A DNA stretch of 31,805 nucleotides from JBBIII01 sp037446575 (GTDB lineage Bacteria; Bacteroidota; Ignavibacteria; UBA10030). A model generated the notes under the pieces. That model ran no database searches. It saw only the letters and a list, made by a program, of their open reading frames with translations, and was not told where the DNA came from. Below, in pieces: positions 16,715 through 25,647 of the stretch. Positions within the stretch are counted from its first letter, which is position 1; each line of letters opens with the position of its first letter. Position numbers and translations under genes: made by a program. The DNA lies in contig JBBIII010000021.1 in NCBI GenBank assembly GCA_037446575.1, positions 1 to 31,805 of the forward strand. Direction: 5' to 3'.

Positions 16715-18646
16715 TTATTTTAATATCATCATACGCTTAGTAATAGAAAATTTATTAGCAATTAATTTATAGAAATATACTCCGCTAGCTAATGAACTTG
16801 CCTCCCAGTTCACTGTGTAAGAACCCGGCGATTGAATTTCGTCAACTAATGTTGCAACTTCCCTTCCTAAAAGATCATAGACTTTTAATAAAGTGTAACT
16901 GGAAACCGGCAACTGGTAACTTATGCTTGTAGTCGGATTGAATGGATTGGGATAATTTTGAGCAAGATAAAAGTAAGATGGAACAACCTGATTATCTAAT
17001 ACGAGGTTGCTCGGATTGATTATTAAAATATCGTCAAACCAAAGATTGATGTTTGTAAGATTCATATCTTCTGCAACAATTTCGAATCGGTCAATATCGG
17101 TCCACTCAAATAATCCTTGCGGATTGAACCACGTGTTGCTATCCCAAGCTCCATGTTCGGTAAAATTGCTAAGCGGAATCTGCAAATACTGCCACTCATT
17201 ATTAAAAGTTACAATAGCATTTGTAATTTTATATCGCATGCGCCATGGCCGATCGATGGCATCTTTTTTACTATCCACAAACCTGATATCAAATGATGCG
17301 GTTGGAACATCCCCTTTTATTCTGCAGACTAAAACATAGCCGCTATTTCTCAAGTTGGAAAAATCTCTATTTGGCTTAAAATCGAAAGCAATGTGCTGAT
17401 ACTGCAACGCATTTTTCCAATGAATGCAGTAATTGCCGTTGTAAGGAGCAACATCATAAAAGAAATCGAGCGTACCTGCAGGTGAGTAGCTTGCATTTTC
17501 TATTCTTGTTCCAATATATTCTGTATAAAGTTCGACGTTTGTAGAATCAGGTTTTCGGATATATTCTGTTTGCGGCGGGACAGTAAATCCAAGCGCTTCA
17601 AGCAAGGAAATATTCAAATCATGTTCAAACATTTCATTTGAATTTTTCTTAAACAAACCAAATCCTCCTTGATAGTCCCAAATAGTCCAAGCAATATTAT
17701 TTTGCTCTAAGTATGTTCGCACAACTTCGTACCAATATACTCTATCTGTATCAGAGCTATTAGGAATAAAGACTCCAAGTTCGCCGCAATAAATTGGAAC
17801 ATTACGCGCATTACGAAAATTCTTTGCAACATTGAGCCGTTCTTGAATTTTCTGAACAGTCCCATCTAAATGATAATATTGTAAAGCGGTCTGAATCCAA
17901 GTTCCGACTAATGCCGGGGGACACGTTGGCATTTTTTGCGAATTATAGGGAAATGGAACACCGGATAAAGGCACAAGACTTGGGTCAGTCCAGCTTGCTC
18001 CTTGATGTGTAAAAATGAATGGATCATAAAAGTGAAATGTGTAAATCAGATTTGTATCAGCGTACACAGGCATTGCCGATAAATTGTTATAACTGTTCCA
18101 GCTTGCAGGACCAACAATAATTGTATGTACTGTATCCACAGCGCGGATTGCAGAAACAACTTGCTGTTGTATTTGATTCCACTTAGCATCGGTAATACCT
18201 TGCGGTTCGTTTAATATTTCGTAATATAATTTTGTGAACCGGTGTTTGTAATGTTCAGCCATTTTTGTCCAGACAGGAATTAAAATTTGAGCTATATTCG
18301 TATCTGTTTTTTGCGAACCGTCTGAAGTATGGTTATCCAGAATTAAATGCAAATCCAATTCCTCTGCCCATGTAACAACGCTATCTAAGAATTTTAGAAA
18401 GAGTGGATCGGGCGTGTACGATGGCGCCCCGTTTGTCATTGAGTGAAGTTTTATCGGTAGGCGAATTACATCAGCTCCAAGCGATTTTATGTTCTGCAAA
18501 TCTTTCTTTGTGTATTTTGTAAACTGAATTTGTTTTGGGTTATCTGCCTGAAACCAACCTGTAAGATTAACGCCGCGCGAGAACGGCGTATTTTGCGACA
18601 GCGCCAAAGAATAGCAGAATAGAATTAAACCAACGGCTTTTCTCAT
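16715..18646 (-). CDS. GH5-family secreted glycoside hydrolase with CBM and T9SS sorting domain
   Basis: A 643-residue secreted enzyme. A signal peptide (about 1-17) is followed by a GH5 TIM barrel (20-350): RGVNLTGWF opens the barrel, the acid/base is E147 in YEILNEPQG, the nucleophile is E289 in YCGELGVF, and IAWTIWDYQGGFG closes it. Residues about 365-544 look like a jelly-roll carbohydrate-binding module of the CBM11-like kind, ending NLWFDDILI. The last 85 residues, from QNYPNPFNPTTSISY, are a type A T9SS sorting domain. An AGGAAAAG ribosome site precedes the ATG. GH5 covers mannanases, cellulases and others; glucan or glucomannan cleavage is inferred from the locus. Confidence 0.9.
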   Translation of the reverse strand: MRKAVGLILFCYSLALSQNTPFSRGVNLTGWFQADNPKQIQFTKYTKKDLQNIKSLGADVIRLPIKLHSMTNGAPSYTPDPLFLKFLDSVVTWAEELDLHLILDNHTSDGSQKTDTNIAQILIPVWTKMAEHYKHRFTKLYYEILNEPQGITDAKWNQIQQQVVSAIRAVDTVHTIIVGPASWNSYNNLSAMPVYADTNLIYTFHFYDPFIFTHQGASWTDPSLVPLSGVPFPYNSQKMPTCPPALVGTWIQTALQYYHLDGTVQKIQERLNVAKNFRNARNVPIYCGELGVFIPNSSDTDRVYWYEVVRTYLEQNNIAWTIWDYQGGFGLFKKNSNEMFEHDLNISLLEALGFTVPPQTEYIRKPDSTNVELYTEYIGTRIENASYSPAGTLDFFYDVAPYNGNYCIHWKNALQYQHIAFDFKPNRDFSNLRNSGYVLVCRIKGDVPTASFDIRFVDSKKDAIDRPWRMRYKITNAIVTFNNEWQYLQIPLSNFTEHGAWDSNTWFNPQGLFEWTDIDRFEIVAEDMNLTNINLWFDDILIINPSNLVLDNQVVPSYFYLAQNYPNPFNPTTSISYQLPVSSYTLLKVYDLLGREVATLVDEIQSPGSYTVNWEASSLASGVYFYKLIANKFSITKRMMILK

Positions 18647-18656
18647 GTTACTTTTC

Positions 18657-19763
18657 CTAATAAGATGATTCTTTTATTAATTCTAACATTTTTTTATCTA
18701 ATTTATGTCCTTTGTAATTTTCATAAGTTACATCTTTTCGTTCGCTATTCAACACGCCGAATGTCCCTCTTAAATTCCACATTGCCCAACCCCATTGTGC
18801 TTCGCGCCACAAGGAAAGAATATCCCGCATCCACGCAAGACAAACATTATGTGGAGTTTGATTGTAACAACCCCACTCGCCAACATGAACCTGAACGCCT
18901 TTATCTGTTAACGGTTTCCAACGATCTATTAATTTTTCTTTTAGAACAGATTTATCCCAAATTTTCCCATCATCGGCTTTGAGGGGCCAATTCGGCGGAT
19001 TGAATGTTTCCTTCTCATCATCAGGAACCCATGTAGCAGTGTAATGACTGACTGCCATCGGATCGTAACCACGCGTGCTTTGTAAAACTCCCAAGTCAAC
19101 GATGCCGAGCATCGGATTGCGACCGATATCTTTTCCATCAACAACAATTAGTCTTTTTGGGTCTTCCTCCCGAATTCCTTTTACAAGCGCTCGTGCTATT
19201 ACTTCGTAACGCTGTTCATTCGTATTTTTAGGCGGTTCGTTGATAAGATCAAAACTCAACTGATGATTTGAAATTCCTTTATAGCGCCGAGCAAAATATT
19301 TCCAATGAAAGATTACGGCATCTAAAGCTTTCTGCATACGTTCAGGAGTATCATCAAATAAATCCATCGGTTCCAAATCTCTGCCATTGATGCAATAACC
19401 GGGCACACGGTGAAAGTTTAGATTAATATGGATGCCGTATTGCTTACCGAACTCAACAACTTCATCAATATCAGTCATCACATCTTCATCAATTTTCAGC
19501 CAATCATCTTTCGATGCCCAGTTCCAGTATGACATAGGGATGCGGGCAAAGTTAAAGCCCCACTCAGCCATAATTTCAAAATCTTGTTCATTGAATTTTC
19601 GCCGCACACCGGCGCCAGTTTTTTCTGTCAAATTAAATCCACGATATGTCTGAAATTTAGAAATCGGATCAGTCGGCGATCGGAATGTTTTACATCCAAT
19701 TTCAGCAAACGTCATACCGGCGGCAAGTGCTCCGCTTATTTTGATAAAGGTTCGTCTTTCCAT
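18657..19763 (-). CDS. Tat-exported GH5-family glycoside hydrolase, probable lipoprotein
   Basis: From the chosen ATG the protein has 368 residues. MERRTFIKISGALAAGMTF is a twin-arginine signal, and FAEIGC with C24 is a plausible lipobox. The GH5 barrel follows: RGFNLTEKTG, FARIPMSYW (73-80), INLNFHRVPGY (113-123), acid/base E176 in LINEPP, HYT (240-242), nucleophile E296 in VGEWGCY and WGWAMWNLRGTFGVL (325-339). The open frame extends to an ATG at 19781 and a TTG at 19811, but only the later start gives a compact Tat signal. With no sorting domain it should stay in the periplasm or on a membrane, trimming imported oligosaccharides. It lies 10 bases before the T9SS GH5. Confidence 0.88.
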   Translation of the reverse strand: MERRTFIKISGALAAGMTFAEIGCKTFRSPTDPISKFQTYRGFNLTEKTGAGVRRKFNEQDFEIMAEWGFNFARIPMSYWNWASKDDWLKIDEDVMTDIDEVVEFGKQYGIHINLNFHRVPGYCINGRDLEPMDLFDDTPERMQKALDAVIFHWKYFARRYKGISNHQLSFDLINEPPKNTNEQRYEVIARALVKGIREEDPKRLIVVDGKDIGRNPMLGIVDLGVLQSTRGYDPMAVSHYTATWVPDDEKETFNPPNWPLKADDGKIWDKSVLKEKLIDRWKPLTDKGVQVHVGEWGCYNQTPHNVCLAWMRDILSLWREAQWGWAMWNLRGTFGVLNSERKDVTYENYKGHKLDKKMLELIKESSY

Positions 19764-19820
19764 TTTTTCTTTCTTTAGCATTAAAACTACTAAGAGCACT
19801 AAGAAGCGCAAAATAAATTT

Positions 19821-21185
19821 CTATTTCTCTAATCGTTTAATACAATTAATTAATGACCTTGAAGTATGATAATTTCCTTTCCAGATAGATGCTTTTGGTG
19901 ATGTTCTAATTGCAGGGTCTTGATCTAAACCGCCCCAAAACCATCCACCGAATTCCTGATCAATTAGATATTGCTCACAATACTTCCATTGATCTAAAAA
20001 TTTTTTGTAGTAATATTTTCGCTCGTGCGGAAAAAGTTCATACATCATCAGAAGTGAATTTAACGCTTCGGCTTGCGACCACCATTCTTTTAATTGCTGT
20101 ATGATTTTCGGTTTTGTTTCTCCAGCAAAATAGTAACCACGGTCAAACAATCCTCCATTTTGGTCATCCCATCCATATTGCAGACTATGATCTACCATTT
20201 TCTTTGCAATTCTCAACGTGGTGGTATCATTTTTCAATCCTAAAGTTTCAGATGCTTCTAAAAGCAGGTAAGCCGTTTCAATATCGTGTCCGAAAGAAAC
20301 ATGATCGAAATAATAATTATGCGCACGCACTTCATCACTCGAATCTCGATAAGAAACCGGCGTCCAATCCTGTAAAAAGAAAAGATTCATATATCCTTTT
20401 TCTGTAACGATTTTATTTTGGATTAGATTTAAAAGATGTAAAAGGCGTTTGCGCAACAGCGAATCGGGCCAAACAGAATATAATTCAGTAAAACTTTCAA
20501 GAAGATGAATTGAAGAGTTTTGATCTTTTGGAGGGTACCACAACTTTTGGTTGACTCTAAATCCATTTTTAAATGGCGTTCCGTCAATTTGCATAAATTG
20601 AAAATATCCGCCGTAAACGGAATCGAAGCTGTTTTTTTCCAGCCAATAAAAAGTTTTACGGGCAAGTTCTAAAGCATTCGTATCGTTGGAAGCTTTGTAG
20701 TAAGCTGAAAGTCCGTAAATGGCAAATGCATTACCATAAGTATATTTGAGAATGCGATCATTTTCTTCTAATGGTTCGCCTTTTCTTGAAACAAAATTAT
20801 AGAATCCCCCCTGTTCGTTATCCCACATTACTTCTTTAAGAAATTTAAAACCATGACCGGCAATTTTGAAAAACGTTTTATTTGCCCTATAAAATAAAGC
20901 CGCGTTCGATGCTGACCAGATGTGGCGAGCTTGTGTTACAATCATTTTATTTTGTTGACCGACTAACTCCCATCTGTAATTAAAATCGCTAAAGAAACCG
21001 CCATAGACCGAATCAATAGCTGAGGGAAAGAACCTGCTGAATTCATCATCAAGGATTTGTCGCATTTTTGATGCAATGGCTTTTTTATCTGCAGAAGTTT
21101 CGAGATTCGATTGTGAAAAAGTTAAATTGATGAAGATGAACACGAATATAAAACATAGACTTTGCGATTTCATTGTATGCTTCAT
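19821..21185 (-). CDS. Exported AGE-family epimerase (cellobiose/mannobiose 2-epimerase-like)
   Basis: A 454-residue (alpha/alpha)6-barrel protein of the N-acylglucosamine 2-epimerase family. The marks match cellobiose/mannobiose 2-epimerases: ARHIWSAS (86-93), KYTYGNAFAIYGLSAYY (147-163), HLLESFTELY (227-236), VSFGHDIETAYLL (296-308, with catalytic-type H300), KEWWSQAEAL (366-375) and WKGNYHTSR (435-443). These enzymes convert a beta-1,4-linked disaccharide to its C2 epimer, such as mannobiose to mannosyl-glucose. Unusually there is a signal peptide (about 1-25, ending FSQS), so it probably acts in the periplasm. It sits within the GH5 run with gaps of 18 and about 57 bases. Confidence 0.88.
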   Translation of the reverse strand: MKHTMKSQSLCFIFVFIFINLTFSQSNLETSADKKAIASKMRQILDDEFSRFFPSAIDSVYGGFFSDFNYRWELVGQQNKMIVTQARHIWSASNAALFYRANKTFFKIAGHGFKFLKEVMWDNEQGGFYNFVSRKGEPLEENDRILKYTYGNAFAIYGLSAYYKASNDTNALELARKTFYWLEKNSFDSVYGGYFQFMQIDGTPFKNGFRVNQKLWYPPKDQNSSIHLLESFTELYSVWPDSLLRKRLLHLLNLIQNKIVTEKGYMNLFFLQDWTPVSYRDSSDEVRAHNYYFDHVSFGHDIETAYLLLEASETLGLKNDTTTLRIAKKMVDHSLQYGWDDQNGGLFDRGYYFAGETKPKIIQQLKEWWSQAEALNSLLMMYELFPHERKYYYKKFLDQWKYCEQYLIDQEFGGWFWGGLDQDPAIRTSPKASIWKGNYHTSRSLINCIKRLEK

Positions 21186-21203
21186 TAGTATTAGTTCGCC
21201 TAA

Positions 21204-23402
21204 CTACCGGATGAGAAGCATTTTTTTAACTTGAGAAAATGTTCCGGCTTGTATTTTATAGAAATAAACACCACTTGCAAATTTACTCGCATCCCATTTG
21301 ATCGAGTAACTGCCTGCAGGTTGGACTTCGTTGACTAATGTCGCTACTTCTCTCCCTAAAATGTCATATACACACAGAGTTACATTACTGATAACTGATA
21401 ACCCCGCCTGACTAGCTTGCCCTGCTGGCAAGCGGGCGGGCAGGTGATAACTGATAACTGTATTCGGATTAAACGGATTGGGATAGTTTTGTTCTAACGA
21501 AAAGTATAACGGGATTTGTTTTTCATCCATTACAGAGGTTACAACCTCACGAGGCACATCTAAATAATCTACATACATCCATCCCCACGACATTTCCATT
21601 TGGACAGAATTAGACCCCAAAATAAGAGGCACATTCATTTTCTTTTCCAACCAAGTTTGCTTAACACCATCAAACATCAGTTCTCCGATCCGTGATCCAT
21701 TTACATTAATGAATTGGCCTTTTGGACTATCATAGTATAGATTATATCCGAATATTAAGTCATAATTGCCGGCGGCAAAAACATTTGTAAATGTCCAAGT
21801 TATGGTCGTTCCAGCGGCGTTAGTTGCTACATCAACAAAATAATTACTACTTGCGACAGCGCTAAATTTCACAGACATGCCTGTTCCTGATCGCGTTGCT
21901 CTTTCTGCTTCGTATCTAAAGAATGGTGGAGCGCCAATTTGAATTTTTACAATATTAGACTTTCGCTTGTTTCCAATATTATCTTTAGCGATAGCAGTAA
22001 GTGAATAATTTCCATCAATCATACCGGACCATATAAACGAATAAGGGACTGTAGAATCGACACCAATTTTTATAGTATCCGATATAAAAAATTCTACTGC
22101 TATTACTTCGCCGTCTGGATCAGAAGCAGTGGCTTCGATTGTAATTTCGGCTCCGCTATTAAATTTTGCGTCATTAGTTGGAGATGTTAGTGTAACCCTT
22201 GGCCATTCTCCGCTAATTCCATTTACATCAACTGCGCTCCGATAATTATTCCACATAAAGCGCAGAGCATTAAGCATATCTGATTTTTGCGACACGGCGT
22301 TATCAGTCCACGACCAAGCTAAGGCGCCAGCATAACCGTTGGAATAAAGCGTCGGGTAGAGGTACTGTTTCGGAACACCATCTGTGTCGGTAGTATGAAA
22401 TTCTGCAACAACAATTGGTTTTGTGATTCCCCAAGCACTCGCTGAATTTCGAAACGGACTAGGACCAGTACCTACATAATAGTGAACACAATAAAAATCG
22501 AGTGTTCCATCTGGATCGCCACCAGCACTAATTAGTCTATCATCTCTGTAGTAATTATAGTTTGCCTGCACTGCCAACCGATCAAGATATTGTGAAACTT
22601 CTTCGACCGATAAAGTAAAATTATATCGATCTATAAGTTGTGCCGCTTGTAATTTTCGTTGTTCGGCGCTTACTTTTTGCATAGATGCCGAAATCTGTAT
22701 ATCTGTCAATGCTTTAAAACTCCATGTTCCGTTAGTTACCAGCGCAGATGTATCGGTTCGATGTATTGCACCAGCACAAAGATTTACAAATCTTTGAATC
22801 GAAGACATTGGGACATGATTAATATCACTCCAGCCAAATTCGTTACTCATTCCTTCCGGCTCGTTAAAAATTTCCCATGCAATAATTGCAGGATGCCTCT
22901 TAAGTGAATCAACCATCGGAATTAAACAATTATTGATGTATGCGCGTGTGTAATTTGTATCGGAGAGAAGTAACGTATTTCGTTGGATTAGTGTAGAACT
23001 ATTAGACTTACGAAGCATATCAAACGACCAAAGACAGAGAATAACACCTACTTCTCGTTCCCAAGCAATATCAAGAATTGTTTTTAAATCTTGTATTGTA
23101 CCTTGCCCAGGATCTATAACATAACTATTTGAATTAAATTCTGGCGAGCTAGAGCCATTAGTATGCAACCACCATCTTACAGCATTTCCACCGCTATCGT
23201 GTATCGCCAGGAAAAAGTCAGCAAAAATTGCAAAGTTAGTTTGCCCAGGTCCTATATCGTTAGCAAAGCTCATCCATGCTAAATTTACTCCGCTTAAAAA
23301 TAAATCCTGATTATTATATTGAATGCGATTCCCTTGCGCAAAAATTAGTTGACTAATGCTTAAGAGAAATCCAACGACAATAAATATTTGAGTTTTGCGC
23401 AT
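21204..23402 (-). CDS. GH5-like secreted glycoside hydrolase with Ig-like, CBM35-like and T9SS domains
   Basis: A 732-residue modular enzyme. A signal peptide (about 1-22) leads into a GH5/clan-A barrel with acid/base E181 in EIFNEPEG and probable nucleophile E334 in IVVAEFHTT. A helical, charged insertion (about 235-290) interrupts the barrel. A bacterial Ig-like domain (402-490, VTLTSPTNDAKF onward), a CBM35/CBM6-like module (495-617, RYEAERA to WMYVDYLDV) and a T9SS sorting domain (630-732) follow. The open frame reaches a GTG at 23417, but ATG 23402 has AAGGAG 6 bases upstream and is preferred. A GC-rich hairpin insertion adds about 14 residues to the sorting domain. Mannanase activity is likely but inferred. 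Confidence 0.88.
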   Translation of the reverse strand: MRKTQIFIVVGFLLSISQLIFAQGNRIQYNNQDLFLSGVNLAWMSFANDIGPGQTNFAIFADFFLAIHDSGGNAVRWWLHTNGSSSPEFNSNSYVIDPGQGTIQDLKTILDIAWEREVGVILCLWSFDMLRKSNSSTLIQRNTLLLSDTNYTRAYINNCLIPMVDSLKRHPAIIAWEIFNEPEGMSNEFGWSDINHVPMSSIQRFVNLCAGAIHRTDTSALVTNGTWSFKALTDIQISASMQKVSAEQRKLQAAQLIDRYNFTLSVEEVSQYLDRLAVQANYNYYRDDRLISAGGDPDGTLDFYCVHYYVGTGPSPFRNSASAWGITKPIVVAEFHTTDTDGVPKQYLYPTLYSNGYAGALAWSWTDNAVSQKSDMLNALRFMWNNYRSAVDVNGISGEWPRVTLTSPTNDAKFNSGAEITIEATASDPDGEVIAVEFFISDTIKIGVDSTVPYSFIWSGMIDGNYSLTAIAKDNIGNKRKSNIVKIQIGAPPFFRYEAERATRSGTGMSVKFSAVASSNYFVDVATNAAGTTITWTFTNVFAAGNYDLIFGYNLYYDSPKGQFINVNGSRIGELMFDGVKQTWLEKKMNVPLILGSNSVQMEMSWGWMYVDYLDVPREVVTSVMDEKQIPLYFSLEQNYPNPFNPNTVISYHLPARLPAGQASQAGLSVISNVTLCVYDILGREVATLVNEVQPAGSYSIKWDASKFASGVYFYKIQAGTFSQVKKMLLIR
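21389..21458. repeat. GC-rich hairpin insertion flanked by 14-bp direct repeats
   Basis: A 42-bp GC-rich core (21403-21444) lies between two identical copies of TGATAACTGATAAC (21389-21402 and 21445-21458), each itself two 7-mers. The core folds as nested inverted repeats: GCTTGCC and GGCAAGC around a 5-base loop (21415-21433), with an outer CCCGCC/GGCGGG arm (21403-21408 and 21435-21440). It looks like a small palindromic, REP- or MITE-like element within an AT-rich gene. The core is 14 codons long, so the sorting-domain reading frame stays open. Confidence 0.7.
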
Positions 23403-23408
23403 TCTAAT

Positions 23409-23414
23409 CTCCTT
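23409..23414 (-). promoter_or_regulatory. Ribosome binding site deciding the ATG start of the GH5-Ig-CBM gene
   Basis: AAGGAG on the minus strand, 6 bases before ATG 23402. It overlaps the region of the alternative GTG start and argues against it. Confidence 0.7.
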
Positions 23415-23425
23415 CACTGCACAGA

Positions 23426-25549
23426 TTATTTCATCTTGTCTATTAGGGTTACTGCTTTCTGCAATCTAATATCTTTAGATGAAGCTCCAATCAGTATGTT
23501 AAATTCACCGGCTTCAGCTAACCAATCATGTTTTTCGATATACCAAAATGAAAATGCAGATTTATCTAAAGCGAATTTTACAGTTTTTGCTTCCCCCGAT
23601 TCCAACTCGATTTTTATGAAACCCTTTAATTCTTTAAGTGGACGTGGAATAGAGCTTTCTAAATCCTGAACATAAAGTTGTACTATTTCCTTTCCCTTAA
23701 CGCTTCCAGTGTTTTTAACTTTAAGCTCAACGGTTATTTTATCTTCAGCTGTAAATATCTCTTTAGAAATTTTTAGATCGCTATATTCGAAAGTTGTATA
23801 AGATAATCCAAAACCAAACGGATAGAGCGGATCAATATTTTTTGATTCGTACCACCTATAACCGGTGAAGACTCCCTCAGAATATTTCACATCATATACG
23901 GGATGTTTCTTTTCAGCTTCATCGTTCCAATCGGAATACAGATGCTCGCCTTTAGGAATGTAATCGTATCCCGGCGAATCTTTAAATTCCTTCTCGATGC
24001 TTATCGGCAATTTTCCTGATGGATTCGTTTTACCGGATATAATTTCTGTTAATGCAATATTGCCATTCTGCCCTACATACCAGCCGTAGATAATAGCGGC
24101 GGCTTTATCATTCCAGTCGGTCATTCTAACGCCACTTCCGGTAGTTACAATTACAATTGTATTCGGATTATTTTCAACACACAAACGTGCTAATTTTTCC
24201 TGATCAGCGTGAAGCTCAAACGGACGATCCCATCCTTCGCTATCCTTTGTTCCGATATTGCAAATTACAATATCTGCTTTTTTAATTTCTTTTATGGACG
24301 GCTTTTTTTGATATATGACTTTTTTTCCGAATTCTTTTTTTAGCTCATCAATCAATATTTTATGATTATATCCTTTTACTTCCGCAGAACCACCGCCGCC
24401 AATAATTTTTCCAGCATACTCTCCAACCACAAGTATTGATTTAATATTTTGCTTTAAAGGTAGAATTGAATTCCGATTCTTGAGCAATACAATTCCTTCT
24501 CTTACGGTTTGAAGAGCGATAGATTCATGTTGAGCGAATGTCTGATTGTATTCAGATTCCGGCTTGCGCTCATCTAACTTCATTGCAAAATAAGTTCTTA
24601 GAATGTTCTTTGCCATTGTTTTTATCTCTGCAAGCTGAATCTTGCCTTCATCCAATAATTGCTTAATATCTTTAAGTGCATACGCCGCCGGCATTTCAAG
24701 GTCTTGCCCGGATTTGACTACTTTTTCTCCATCCCAAACTGACCACCAATCTGTCATTACTAACCAGCGGAAACCTAATTGTTTCCGCAACAAATCTTTG
24801 ATTACGTATTCGCTTTGTCCTGCCCATTCTCCATTTAACAAATTGTAGGAGGTCATAACAGCGGTTGCTCCAGCATCAATACCGGATTTGAATGCTGGCA
24901 AATAAATCTCGAACAAAGTCCGTTCATCTATAATAGAGTTACTTTTTCTCCTGTAAAATTCAGTATTGTTGGCTACAAAATGCTTAAGAGTTGCAACCGT
25001 ACCTGTGCTCTGAACACCTTTTACATACTCGGCTATAAGTTGAGAGCGAAGGAAAGGATCTTCGCCAAAGTATTCAAAGTTCCTTCCGCATTGAGAGTGG
25101 CGGTAATGATTCATTCCGGGACCAAGCAAAATTCCGATACCGCCTGCGCGACATTCTTCGCCGATTGATATAGCATAGGAATAAGTCAGTTCTCGATTCC
25201 ATGCAGAAGTTAAAAGAATTGGACATGGAAACGCAGTAGATTTTGTTAATTGATATTTAGATAAATCGAATTTATTGAATTTCTTTCGTATATGAACTCC
25301 CTGGGTTGCATCTGTCATATAAACTTCGCGCAGATTCAAACGAGGAATCTCACGAATAAAGAAAGATTTATCTCCGCCAACATAAGCTATTAGTTCTTCC
25401 ATTGTCATTAAATTAACAAAAGAGTCGGCTTTGGCATCTGCTTGTTCATAACTAAGGGATTGAAAATTTTTATACTCCATCTTTAGATCTTGTCCAAATA
25501 AATTAGCAAAGACGAATGTTAGCAATAAAATGTAAAATATTTTTTTCAT
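23426..25549 (-). CDS. GH3-family exported beta-glycosidase
   Basis: A 707-residue GH3 enzyme with a signal peptide (about 1-19, ending LFG-Q). The N-terminal barrel includes GRNFEYFGEDPFL (155-167), the KHF motif (189-191) and the nucleophile D267 in MTDWWS. The alpha/beta sandwich domain follows (VLLKNRNSILPL onward, GGGSAEV near 375), and a fibronectin III-like domain forms the C-terminus (KITVELKVKNTGSVKGKEIVQLYV). There is no T9SS domain, so it should be periplasmic. GH3 members here are mostly beta-glucosidases, with some xylosidases; in this locus it may remove glucose from glucomannan oligosaccharides. It lies after a hairpin/T-tract and 23 bases before the next gene. Confidence 0.93.
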   Translation of the reverse strand: MKKIFYILLLTFVFANLFGQDLKMEYKNFQSLSYEQADAKADSFVNLMTMEELIAYVGGDKSFFIREIPRLNLREVYMTDATQGVHIRKKFNKFDLSKYQLTKSTAFPCPILLTSAWNRELTYSYAISIGEECRAGGIGILLGPGMNHYRHSQCGRNFEYFGEDPFLRSQLIAEYVKGVQSTGTVATLKHFVANNTEFYRRKSNSIIDERTLFEIYLPAFKSGIDAGATAVMTSYNLLNGEWAGQSEYVIKDLLRKQLGFRWLVMTDWWSVWDGEKVVKSGQDLEMPAAYALKDIKQLLDEGKIQLAEIKTMAKNILRTYFAMKLDERKPESEYNQTFAQHESIALQTVREGIVLLKNRNSILPLKQNIKSILVVGEYAGKIIGGGGSAEVKGYNHKILIDELKKEFGKKVIYQKKPSIKEIKKADIVICNIGTKDSEGWDRPFELHADQEKLARLCVENNPNTIVIVTTGSGVRMTDWNDKAAAIIYGWYVGQNGNIALTEIISGKTNPSGKLPISIEKEFKDSPGYDYIPKGEHLYSDWNDEAEKKHPVYDVKYSEGVFTGYRWYESKNIDPLYPFGFGLSYTTFEYSDLKISKEIFTAEDKITVELKVKNTGSVKGKEIVQLYVQDLESSIPRPLKELKGFIKIELESGEAKTVKFALDKSAFSFWYIEKHDWLAEAGEFNILIGASSKDIRLQKAVTLIDKMK

Positions 25550-25568
25550 TATACTCTTTTTAATATAG

Positions 25569-25609
25569 AAAAAAAATGGCAGAGCCGGCAGAAATTGCGC
25601 GGCTCTACC
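25569..25609 (-). terminator. Intrinsic terminator or attenuator between the beta-helix gene and GH3
   Basis: On the minus strand GGTAGAGCCG pairs with CGGCTCTGCC (10 bp with one U-G wobble), the loop has a further GCA/TGC pairing, and after CCA follows a run of eight T. Since GH3 and the other enzymes follow with no other obvious promoter, it may act as a partial terminator that keeps receptor and surface-protein transcripts above those of the enzymes. Confidence 0.75.
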
Positions 25610-25647
25610 GGTCCACCATTTAACATTTTTCTTCTAAATAGAAGAAC

